Positions 39,101-51,812 of a stretch of DNA of 64,000 nucleotides are shown piece after piece. The position numbers and the translations under genes were made by a program. This DNA is from Oasisia sp. SBJ-2009 (Eukaryota; Annelida; Polychaeta; Sabellida; Siboglinidae), in assembly GCA_964017155.1 (NCBI GenBank), contig OZ024857.1, positions 4,877,827 to 4,941,826 on the forward strand. Reading direction: 5' to 3'. Within the stretch, counting starts at the first letter, position 1; each line of letters starts with the position of its first letter. The notes under the pieces were generated by a model. It worked only from the letters and a program-made list of their open reading frames with translations, made no database searches and was not told where the DNA came from.

Positions 39101-40681
39101 ACCAGGTGAATGTGGACCTAGGAGGGTCTAGGTGAATGTCGACTTTGCAGGGACTTTGTGAATATATTTGTCAAAACTAGGTGAATATGGATCTAGGGGG
39201 GACTAGGTGAATGTGGACTTAGAAGGGACTATGCGATTGTGGACCTAGGAGGGACTAGGTGAATGTGGATTTTGCAGGGACTATGTGAATATGGACCTAG
39301 GAGGGACTAGGTGAATGTGGACCTAGGAGGGATTAGGTGAATGTGGATCTAGGAGGGACTAGGTGAATATGGATCTAGGAGGGACTAGGTGAATGTGGAC
39401 TTAGAAGGGACTATGTGAGTGTGGACCTAGGAGGGACTAGATGAATGTGGATCTAGGAGGTAATAGGTGACTGTGTACCTAGGAGGGACTAGGTGAATGT
39501 GGACTTAGCAGGGACTAGGTGAATATGGACCTAGGAGGGACTAGATGAATGTGGATCTAGGAGGTACTAGGTGAGTGTGGACCTAGGAGGGGCTATGCGA
39601 ATGTGGACTAAGGCGGGACTAGATGAATGTGCACTTAGCAGGGACTAGGTGAATGTGGACCTAGAAGGGACTATGTGAATGTGGACATAGGAGGGACTAG
39701 GTGAATATGGACCTAGGAGGGACTATGTGATTGTGGACCTAGGAGGGACTAGGTGAATATGGACCTAGGAGGGACTATGTGAATGTGGACCTAGGAGGGA
39801 CTAGCTCAATGTGGACCTAGGAGGGACTAAGTCAATGTGTACCTAGGAGGGACTAGGTGAATGTGTACCTAGGAGGGACTAGGTGAATGTGGACCTAGGA
39901 GGGACTAGGTGAATGTGGACTTAGCAGGGACTGTGTGAATGTGGACCTAGGAGGGACTGTGTGAATGTGGACTTAGGAGGAACTAGGTGAATGTGGACCT
40001 AGGAGGGACTATGTGAATGTGGACCTAGGAGGGACTAGGTGAATGTGGACTTAGGAGGAATTAGGTGAATGTGGACCTAGGAGGGACTAGGTGAATGTCG
40101 ACTTAACAGTGAATATGTGATTGTGGACCTAGGAGGGACCAGGTGAATGTGGATTTAGCATGGACTATGTGAATATGGACCTAGGAGGGACTAGATGAAT
40201 GTGGGCCTAGGAGGGACTAGATGAATGTGGACCTAGGAGGGACCAGGTGAATGTGGACATAGGAGGGACTAGATGAATGTGGACCTAGGAGGGACTAGGT
40301 GAATGTGGACATAGGAGGGACCAGGTGAATGTGGACATAGGGGGGACTAGATGAATGTGGACCTAGGAGGGACTAGGTGAATGTGGACCTACGAGGGACT
40401 AGATGAATGTGGACCTAGGAGGGACTAGGTGAATGTGGACCTAGAAGGGACTAGGTGAATGTGGACCTAGAAGGGACTAGGCGAATGTGGACTTAGCAGG
40501 GACCAGGTGAATGTGGACCTAGGAGGGACCAGGTGAATGTGGACATAGGAGGGACCAGGTGAATGTGGACCTAGGAGGGTCTAGGTGAATGTCGACTTAA
40601 CAGTGACTATGTGAATGTGAACCTAGGAGGGACCAGGTTAATGTGGACTTTGCAGGGACTTTGTGAATATATTTGTCAAAA

Positions 40682-40862
40682 CTCTAGCAATGTAGTTTCA
40701 GTGGTAAGCAATAGTGAACAGCTCCAGGCATATGTTGCATTTGGACAGTACTGAAATACTTTTGTTTGGACTGACGGCAATGTGATTGCTATGTCGTGTA
40801 TGCCTGCACGTAGGCTGCACTTACCCCATTGATGTCCGTGGGCTCCCAACTCTTCAGCAGCA
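40682..40862. other. Short gap between satellite edge and RNF216-like stop codon
   Basis: 181 bp of unique sequence. On the minus strand a consensus 5' splice site, GTAAGT, lies at 40,819-40,824. No AATAAA is seen on the minus strand here. Confidence 0.6.
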
Positions 40863-44191
<3,329 letters not shown>

Positions 44192-44384
44192 AGTTGCTGG
44201 TGTCTCTCAAAGTTCCGATGCGTCCAGGTTCCGTTGGTCTTTAGTAATTGTAAATCTGTATATTTGCTCAAACACGAGTTAGGACACGAGCGAATAAAAA
44301 CACGTCTTGTTTCGTTCGTATCAGAGGACGAAGAGACCCCGTGCTTTGATATTGCTAACCCCGTAGATATACCTACCAGCGACG

Positions 44385-44651
44385 ATAATACTTGTGATTG
44401 GTCAGCTTCCTGCGCTCCATGTTGGAATGTTGTTAACCCCGTACTGACATAACGTTTGTGATTGGTTTGTTTCGTATCACGCGACATAGCTCTGTCCAGT
44501 TGTTGCGCAATATCACCGAAGTTCCGTATCGCGCGTTAATCCTAGCTTTTGATTGGTCAGCTTCCTGTGCGCCGTGTTGGAATGCTGTTAACCCCGTAGT
44601 GAGATCAAGTTTGTGATTGGTCCGTTTCGTATCAGGCGATCTAGCTAGCTC
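44385..44651 (-). promoter_or_regulatory. Tandemly duplicated upstream region with four CCAAT boxes
   Basis: Inverted CCAAT boxes (ATTGG on the plus strand) lie at 44,397, 44,461, 44,552 and 44,616. The intervals 64, 91 and 64 show a 155-bp tandem duplication of a two-box unit, about 200-430 bp upstream of the RNF216-like start codon. Flanks are conserved (GATTGGTCAGCTTCCTG, TGTTAACCCCGTA, GTTTCGTATCA). CCAAT boxes in this orientation and distance suggest NF-Y-type promoter elements; no TATA box is clear. The distal end of unit 2 is displaced to 50,304 by the palindromic element. Confidence 0.6.
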
Positions 44652-44667
44652 GGTCCGTGTATATACC

Positions 44668-44880
44668 GTGTTTTCCTTTTTCGTTTTCAAATTTGCGAAC
44701 GACAAACGGATAACGAATTCCTTTTTCGTTTTTCGTTTACAAATTTGCGAACGAGTAGCGAAAAACGAATTCCTTTTTCGTTTTTCGTTTTCAAAAGTGA
44801 AGTAAAAAAACGAAAAACGAATTCGTTTTTCGTTTTCAAAAGTGAAGTAAGAAAAACGAAAAACGAATTCGTTTTTTGCA
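44668..44880. repeat. Left subterminal repeats (CGTTTTTCG / CGAATTCG type)
   Basis: Four or five iterations of ACGAATTC with CTTTTTCGTTTTTCGTTT and AAAAGTGAAGTAA. This is typical subterminal structure of a foldback element. The frames here (KTKNEFVFRF) are repeat translations. Confidence 0.9.
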
Positions 44881-46041
44881 TTTAGGATGCTTCGGTCGCA
44901 ATGCCACTTCGGCTGGCCCGTATATATTGGTAGTTTCGGCGGGATACTTCGGTCGCTGGCAGCGTTTTAAATACGAACTCGCCGAAATTGCATCGGCGAA
45001 GTGGTATATCTAAGTACCTACAGGTAAATATTGGTCGTTTCGGCGCTGTTCTTTATGTTTTCTTATATATAATAGATCGAAAGATGGATAAATCGAGAGT
45101 AGATGTATTTATTTTGTAACTGCAACTATGCAATAGTTATTTTAAATTTAGTTTGTAAAATATTTGACATGCCCCTATTATGACTAATAAATAGTCACTA
45201 TCTTAGGGGCCACTTTGGGTTTTTAAATTAGCAATTTTTTATGTAATTATTGAATTCCATTGACGGACCATTACGGATAGCCCAATTGTATTTAGGAGAT
45301 GTATATTCCTGAGTATTGTTTATTAACATTTGCTACTTTACGCATATTGTAAGTAGAGAATATGTGGTAAAAATATAATACGTTTATGGCTTAATGTGTT
45401 GCTAGAGTTAGTGTTAATTCAATATTATTTTGCATATGTAGTAATTTATAACAGTAGAAGTATGTTTGCATCCGTGTGTAATATGCTGCTTTACATAATA
45501 TATCCGTCTTTTTAAAATTGTGATTGGCTATGTTTTGATTAAACAAATATAGGTATTGTTTATTGTGTGAGGCATACTATTTTGAAACTCTTTTTTACAA
45601 ATGTATATTATGTTCTGCTGTGTGCTAGTGTGAAATGATTATGCATATTTCTGGTTTGTGTTATCTGCCAATTTTGAAAGTATGCGGGTAATGTTTTATG
45701 TTTATATTTATAATAAAATTATAATATAATTACAATAAGTTGGTATTCAAGTTTTGCTTAAACATTAATTCTATGTGGGAGCTATATTTATTTGAAAATA
45801 TTATTCTTACAAGTTTTTTTGCAATTTGTTTATTCAATTACTGTTGTGTCCCTAGATCAGTAGATGGTAATTAGTGTGAGGCAATATTATAGAATTATAG
45901 AGTGAAATTTTTATTCTAGTTTGAATAATATGCTGTAACCTAGTTATAGGTCCAATTGTTCGAGAACATCTGTTTGCTATTTCATCAATATTATGTTTAA
46001 TCCAATTTAAATGCGAGTTTAATGTAAAGCCCAGAAAGTTA

Positions 46042-46658
46042 ATGAATGGTTTGGCACTGTCTTATCTGGCAGAACTTGTTATACCATGAAAGCATGACGG
46101 ACGCCTACGCCAGAACTATGTGCCAACACTGCACCAAGGTATGACAAAGAAGTGTGTTGGTGATTTGGCATTTGGCGCAGCAGCACCGCAACTGTGGAAT
46201 GAACTACCTCTGAACATTCGTGCATCCGGGACATTACCAATGTTTAGAAAGTATTTAAAGACATATCTTTTTATTGGACATTTCAATTAATTTAAATTGT
46301 TTTGAAATGACGGACATTGCATTATAATTTCCATTTAGTGTAATAATATTTTAATTAGTGTTTATGTTTTAGATTAATTTATAGATTTATATGTATGTTT
46401 ACGTACAGAGTTTTAGAAAGGGTTTTAATTTTATATTAATATATATAATTTGCATACCATGTTTTAGTACTATACATCTTAAAAGCAGTGTTTAATATAA
46501 TTTATTTTTTATTTATTTATATCATTTACATGCAAGTTAGTATGATTTAAATTAATTTATATAATTTACATTTTTATTTATTAATATACATTAATTTTAG
46601 TATTTTTTTTATTTGTGCAGCGCATCAATCCGCCATGCGGGAATTAGCGCTATATTAA
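46042..46658 (+). mobile_element. LINE 3' end fragment inserted in the left arm
   Basis: A plus-strand frame with one stop reads NGLALSYLAELVIP, then after the TGA at 46,090 ends with VGDLAFGAAAPQLWNELP and a TAA at 46,288-46,290. These are the familiar C-terminal motifs of LINE ORF2 proteins (GLAPSYL, GD.AF..AAP.LWN.LP). An AT-rich 3' tail finishes with GCGCATCAATCC...GCGCTATATT, typical of LINE/SINE 3' ends. The right arm lacks it, so it entered after the palindrome formed. The clade is not assigned. Confidence 0.75.
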
Positions 46659-47267
46659 AGGGAATAACAACAAGACATTATATAAATTTCTTTTGTTGCA
46701 TATACATGAAGTATACTATTATATGTAACATTTGAGTGTGCTTAAAAAATACATAAAAATATCTATATGTTTAAAATGTTATATTAAACACGGCTAACCC
46801 GCAGATCCCGCGGAATTTTCAGATTTAACGAGCTAAGCGTTTTACCAACTATGACGTCATCCCAGCATCCGTAAAAGCGCGGCAAAAATAGATTTGTAGT
46901 TAAAGGGAATAACAAGAAGGCATTATATAAATTTCTTTTGTTGCATATACATGAAGTATACTATTATACGTAACATTTGAACGAATTAGAAATTCCACAC
47001 TTTATGCAATGCCAGTGGGCTTTTTGAAATAGGCATATTTTGGGCGCGCTTTTACGGATGCTGGGATGACGTCATAGTTGGTAAAACGCTTAGCTCATTA
47101 GATCTGAAAATTCCGAGGGATCTGCGGGCTAGCCGTGTTTAATATAACATTTTAAACATATAGATATTTTAATGTATTTTTTAAACACACTCAAATGTTA
47201 CATATAATAGTATACTTCATGTATATGCAACAAAATAAATTTATATAATGCCTTGTTGTTATTCCCT
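46659..47267. mobile_element. Kolobok/T2-like MITE(s) with TTAA target duplication
   Basis: AGGGAATAACAACAAG at 46,659 pairs with GTTATTCCCT ending at 47,267, each flanked by TTAA (46,655-46,658 and 47,268-47,271). The arms (46,659-46,897 and about 47,030-47,267) are nearly complementary. A third copy of the same end, also preceded by TTAA, starts at 46,904, so this is probably one 364-bp element (46,904-47,267) beside a partial second copy. The TTAAAGGG terminus matches the T2/Kolobok style. No transposase is present. Confidence 0.7.
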
Positions 47268-47271
47268 TTAA

Positions 47272-47842
47272 ACAAGTTAAATCTCTCAATATCTACACTG
47301 TCAATTGTTAATGTTACTTCATCAACCTATTTATTAGGCATTTGAAAAAAAAAATAGTTTTATTAATATTTTAATGATAATATATAATAACAACACAAGT
47401 TTTATTGGCAACTCAACTGAGTTGGATTGACATTATACTATAAAATACAATTAATGCATTTGTATGTAGTTTTAGCTATATGTTTATTATAGGTCTTTAT
47501 TAATCAAATATTCAATATTCACTGTGTTTCTGTCATCTGTGAAGGTTTTAATTGTACTTGTATCATCAAATATCATGAGCATAAGTTATGCAGGCTTTTG
47601 GAAATCATTAATATAATTATAGTAAATAACAATATCAGTGGCCCTAAAATTGATCATTGGGGGACGCCTCGTTTTATAGGTAAAGTATATCATTGTACCT
47701 CTTCTAGTCTTACAGACTGCTTACAGTTAGTTGAATATTATTGCTGTGAGCACCATTCCAATGGTTCTTGGCTATCTCACTGATCGGTTTGCGTTAAAAA
47801 TAGAATGCATGTTTGTCACACTTGTAACTCCATAAATATTCC
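47272..47842 (-). pseudogene. Reverse-transcriptase remnant, left arm copy
   Basis: Reverse-complement counterpart of the right-arm remnant. On the minus strand near 47,670 it reads GVPQ-stop-SILGPLILLF, the RT motif preceding the YxDD-type site, then a FDDT-like motif near 47,570. Stops and shifts differ from those in the right arm, so the arms have decayed independently. Confidence 0.6.
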
Positions 47843-48379
47843 ATTTCAGTTGTTAGTAAACAGTCAGGTGACACTGTTTCATATTCTATTAGAAACATGA
47901 ATAAAACAGATTACAACTAATTTTTTAAATCATTAGGTTTACAGTTAAATCTTAAATTTTAATGACATAAGACTATTTGCACATCATAGACATCCCAAAA
48001 GGCATGACTAAATGACAGTCCACATTCGACTGGCAAGCTGCTAAAACTCATCCACTTCTACATAACAATAATAGTAATAACAATAATAAAAATCTGATTG
48101 TCTGAGATAAACTCCTTACTATGACTACCACTACCACCACCAAACAAATATTTATTAATCTAAACAATCTGCCAGCCAAATGCAAACAATCACTCAGCCA
48201 TATCTATCATGAAATGTTTGCAAGTGTGTACATCTATCATGAGAAACTGTAAACAAATGTGTGTTTTAAAGATCTCTGCACTGCTTGCATTCTATATACA
48301 TTTCTGGATAGTGTCCCAAAGTTTTCCAATCTTGTAAGCAAATGTACACTGGCCTAAAGACAAGTTGTACTTCTTGACA
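47843..48379. other. Spacer of the palindrome, no gene seen
   Basis: 537 bp of AT-rich sequence between the two arms. It contains a small ATCTATCATGAAA direct repeat (about 48,203 and 48,230). No coding potential recognised. Confidence 0.5.
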
Positions 48380-48540
48380 GGAATATTTGTGCAGTTGCAA
48401 GTGTGACAATCATATACACTATTGTTTAATGTGAACGGATCAGTGAGATAGCCAGGAGCCATTGGAATGGAGCTCACAGCAATACATCTAACACAATAAT
48501 ATTCAACTAACTGTAAGCAGTCTGTAAGACTAGAAGAGGT
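48292..48540 (-). pseudogene. Possible LINE C-terminal tail
   Basis: An open frame on the minus strand ends QCTFAYKIGKLWDTIQK, which resembles the F.YR.AKLWN.L motif near the C-terminus of many LINE ORF2 proteins. It precedes, on the opposite strand, the plus-strand RT remnant. Its first part lies in the palindrome arm and its last part in the spacer. Weak identification. Confidence 0.35.
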
Positions 48541-48564
48541 ACAATGATATACTTTACCTATAAA

Positions 48565-49215
48565 ACGAGGCGTCCCCAAGGATCAATTTTAAGGTCACTG
48601 ATATTGTTATTTACTATAATTATATCAATGATTTCCAAAAGCCTGCATAACTAATGCTCATGATATTTGATGATACAATTAAAACCTTCACAGATGACAG
48701 AAACACAGTGAATATTGAATATTTGATTAATAAAGACCTATAATAAACACAATATAGCTAAAACTACATAGAGATGCATTAATTGTATTTTTTTGTATAA
48801 TGTCAATCCAACTCAAACTTGTGTTATTATACATTTCATTAAAATATTAATAAAACAATTTTTTGTTCAAATGCCTAATAAATAGGTTGATGAAGTAACA
48901 CTAACAATTGACAGTGTAGATATTGAGAGACTTAACCAGTTTAACATTCTGGGCTTTACATTAATCTCGCATTTAAACTGGATTAAACATAATATTGATG
49001 AAATAGCAAACCGATATTCTAGAACAATTGGACCTATAACTAGGTTAAAGTATATTATTCAAACTAAAAAAAAAATCACTCTATAATTCTATAATATTGC
49101 CTCACACTAATTACCATCTACTGATCTAGGGACACAAATGTAATTGAATAAACAAATTGCAAAAAACTTGTAAGAATAATATTTTCAAATAAATATAGCT
49201 CCCACATAGAATTAA
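48565..49215 (+). pseudogene. Reverse-transcriptase remnant, right arm copy (LINE type)
   Basis: Several LINE RT landmarks appear in order across shifting frames: GVP..SIL (48,569), MIFDDT at the catalytic-site position (~48,660-48,677; canonical is FADD), QFNILGFTLISHLNW (thumb, ~48,935-48,980), LYNSIILPHTNY (49,079-49,114) and KLQK near 49,155. There are frameshifts and stops, so it is inactive. It resembles CR1/Jockey-like LINEs; the clade is not certain. The left arm carries the inverted counterpart. Confidence 0.65.
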
Positions 49216-50099
49216 TGTTTAAGCAAAGTTGAATACCAACTTATTGTAATTGTATTATAATTTTATTGTAAATATAAAGATAAAACATTACCCGCATACT
49301 TTCAAAATGGGCAGATAACACATACCATAAATATGCATAATCATTTCACACTAGCACACAGCAGAATACATACATTCAGGGCATAATATACATTTGTAAA
49401 GAGTATTAAGATAGTATGCCTCACAATAAACAATACCTATATTTGTTTAATCAAAACATAACCAATCACAATTTAAAAAAGACTGATATATTATGTAAAG
49501 CAGCACATTACACACGGATGCAAACATACTTCTACTGTTATACATTACTACATATGCAACATAATAATGAATTAACACTAGCTCTAGCAACACATTAAGC
49601 CATAAACGTATTATATTTTTACCACATATCCTCTACTTACATTATGCGTAAAGTAGCAAATGTTAATAAACAATACTCAGGTATATACATGCTCCTAAAT
49701 ACAATTGGGCTATCCGTAATGGTCCGTCAATGGAATTCAATAATTACATAAAAAATTGCTAATTTAAAAACCCAAAGTGTCCCCTAAGATAGTGACTATT
49801 TATTAGTCATAATAGGGGCAAGTCAAATATTTTACAAACTAAATTTAAAATAACTATTGCATAGTTGCAGTTACAAAATAAATACATCTACTCTCGATTT
49901 ATCCATCTTTCGATCTATTATATATAAAGTTGAGTAAAGTTTATTAAATTGTCGAAACATAAAGAACAGCGCCGAAACGACCAATATTTACCTGTAGGTA
50001 CTTAGATATACCACTTCGCCGATGCAATTTCTGCGAGTTCGTATTCAAAACGCTTCCAGCGTAACCCGCCGAAACTACCAATTTTTACAGGCAAAAATG

Positions 50100-50280
50100 C
50101 AAAAACGAAAAACAAATTCGTTTTTCTTACTTCACTTTTGAAAACGAAAAACGAATTCGTTTTTCTTACTTCACTTTTGAAAAAGAAAAAGGAATTCGTT
50201 TTTCGTTCGCAAATTTGAAAACGAAAAAGGAATTCGTTATCCGTTTTCGTTCGCAAATTTGAAAACGAAAAAGGAAAAAA
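50100..50280. repeat. Right subterminal repeats
   Basis: Inverted counterpart of the left block: CGAAAAACGAATTCG and TTACTTCACTTTTGAAAACG phrases in reverse order. Near-equal unit number in both arms supports a single element. Confidence 0.9.
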
Positions 50281-50554
50281 CGATATATACACGGACCTAG
50301 CTCTCTGTCCAGTCGTTGTGCAATACCGAATTTCCATATCGCGCGTTTGCTTTTTGGGAAATCGAGACGAATTCTATCGAGTTTGGGTAGCCTCGGTTAT
50401 TTAGACGCCGATGAGGTGGCAGCACATTTCAGCTCCTCACATTTGTGTCAACATTCTAACGATATGATGTATATAGGCCTACAGGCTTACCCAGCTATAA
50501 CGTTTTGTGATTTCACATTGTTCTGTAGGTAAATTCTCGTGATATATAGCTCAA

Positions 50555-50735
50555 TTCACGTGTTTTCCGTATGTGAATTCGTGGGTTTGTGTGAATAAAT
50601 TTGGTGTTTCGACACGTGCTTACCGTACGCGAAATTACGAGTATCCGTACGTGAAATTATGTGTTTGTCATAGCTAGGCCTAAGCGAATTAATTCGCGGG
50701 ATTCTGTGAACAAATTTGGTGTTTCGACACGTACG
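50555..50735. repeat. Repeated CGACACGTG phrase, copies 1 and 2
   Basis: GAATAAATTTGGTGTTTCGACACGTGCTTACCG near 50,592 is repeated near 50,708 (diverging at ...CGACACGTACGTACG, where the MULE-like coding begins). A third copy lies at about 51,857-51,893. Short CACGTG and CGTACG palindromes are embedded. Confidence 0.75.
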
Positions 50736-51569
50736 TACGTTTATGCTCTCCTAGAGCGGAAGTCCCAGCAGTGCTATCAGGATCTGTTTCAGGCAGTGGT
50801 GGACTATTGTGAGACTCTGGAGCTGCCAGTACCAACACCGGCGACAGTGCTGTGCGACTTTGAGATGGCTGTAATCAGGGCTCTGATGGCTGTGCTTCCA
50901 CTGGGAGTAAGAATCCAGGGTTGCTTCTACCATCTGACACAGGCAACCTGGAGGAAGACCCAGGAGCTTGGCCTCAGTCCGAGGTACACAGCTGATGATG
51001 ACTTCAAGCTCTTCTGCGGGAAGCTTGATGGTCTGGCATTCCTCCCCATCAATGACGTGCATGACGGCATGGACAGCCTGATGCAGCACACACCAGATGG
51101 TGCACAGGAACTTGTTGATTATTTCAACAAGACCTATGTCACGGGTACCTATCGCCGAGTCCAACCACTTCATGGACAAGTCGGCATCAACCTACAACAT
51201 ATGCCACCGCGATTTCCACCCGAGTTGTGGAATGTCCATGATGCTACTATCAACGGGGAACCCAGAACAAACAACCAGTGCGAGGGCTGGAACAACCGAT
51301 TATTCCATCTGGTGGGCTACAATCATCCACCCATCTGGACACTCATCGACGCCATTAAGAAGGAAGACTGCACGGTGACGACTCTCATCGCACAAGACCT
51401 GATCGGCCAGCCTCCACAGAAGCGTGTGCGACGGGAATACAGAGACCTGCAGACTCGCCTTCTTACCCTCTGCCGGCAGCGTGCGGCTGGCAACAAGACA
51501 GTGGAGGACTTTCTGTCTGGGATTGGCCACAACATTCGTTGGAGGCCGGTGAACAGGCATGATGACTAA
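50735..51569 (+). pseudogene. MULE-type transposase, 5'-truncated
   Basis: The frame opens at 50,661, but transposase similarity begins at YVYALLERKSQQCYQDLF (50,735). The region has the MULE core: CDFEMAVIRAL with the second catalytic Asp, then IQGCFYHLTQ, and later WNVHDA and RTNNQCEGWNNR, both typical of MULE proteins fused to FLYWCH zinc fingers in invertebrates. It ends with GNKTVEDFLSGIGHNIRW and a TAA. The first catalytic Asp, the FLYWCH finger and a start are missing, and there is no splice acceptor at the junction. About 278 of ~450-500 residues remain, with no internal stop, so the truncation seems fairly recent. Confidence 0.75.
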
Positions 51570-51708
51570 TGTCATCATAAGACGATGGACATAAACAATT
51601 ATAGGCTGGATAGTCAACTTGTGGTCATATGTATTGATTGATTGACCACCATTAGTGACATGTAGATTACATCATTCAAAATAAAATGCATACAAAATAT
51701 TTATTGTT

Positions 51709-51812
51709 GTGGGATTTTGTCCACAATTCCCATTGTGGGATTATGTCCTGTGGGATTTTGTCCGTGGGATTTTGTCCTGTGTGATTTTGGACTGTGGGAT
51801 TATGTCCCGGAT
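51709..51812. repeat. GTGGGATTTTGTCC minisatellite
   Basis: Six imperfect copies of TGTGGGATT(T/A)TGTCC with spacing 16-26 bp, about 140 bp downstream of the MULE stop codon. The GGGATTTTGTCC phrase could be the decayed terminal repeat of the MULE, but a partner end upstream was not found. Confidence 0.85.

Larger units (their letters stand above)
14641..40681. repeat. Satellite array, nested higher-order repeats of a 26-bp monomer
   Basis: The monomer is 26 bp and contains the dyad ACCTAG-GAGGGA-CTAGGT. A non-monomer landmark, ATTTGTCAAAACT, occurs at 14,682, 15,901, 17,926, 20,003, 22,132, 24,209, 27,066, 29,143, 33,144, 35,220, 37,167, 39,166 and 40,671. Most intervals are 2,077 bp or differ from it by whole monomers: 2,025 (-2), 2,129 (+2), 1,999 (-3), 1,947 (-5), 2,857 (+30), 1,219 (-33), 1,505 (-22). 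One landmark was lost near 31.2 kb (interval 4,001). Variant monomers (GTGGGCATAGG versus GTGGACATAGG) alternate between neighbouring units, giving a ~4.2-kb dimer. Every frame on both strands is closed by the CTAG/TGA content, so the array is non-coding. Confidence 0.97.
44652..50297. mobile_element. 5.65-kb palindromic (foldback-like) element with 6-bp TSD
   Basis: TAGCTC at 44,646-44,651 and 50,298-50,303 flank inverted termini GGTCCGTGTATATA / TATATACACGGACC. The left arm (44,652-46,041 plus 47,272-47,842) is complementary to the right arm (48,380-50,297) with scattered differences. The spacer is 47,843-48,379. The left arm is interrupted by a LINE fragment and a Kolobok/T2-like MITE (46,042-47,271). 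Joining the flanks recreates unit 2 of the neighbouring promoter duplication (GCTC then TCTGTCCAG; unit 1 has AGCTCTGTCCAG), so insertion and boundaries are well supported. Both arms hold reverse-transcriptase remnants. No transposase was found, and the superfamily is unknown; 6-bp duplications occur in Polintons, IS3EU and Dada, among others. Confidence 0.8.

Noticed and set aside
9237..40681. Regularly spaced repeats suggestive of a CRISPR array or a repeat-protein gene
   Set aside because: Monomers are contiguous without spacers, the genome is eukaryotic, and every frame is closed by CTAG or TGA within a few monomers.
11761..40681. CENP-B-box-like site in the satellite
   Set aside because: No sequence resembling the TTCG....A..CGGG core is present; centromere identity cannot be claimed from the monomer.
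51097..51617. Several frames overlapping the MULE transposase
   Set aside because: Shadow frames of the plus-strand transposase coding sequence.
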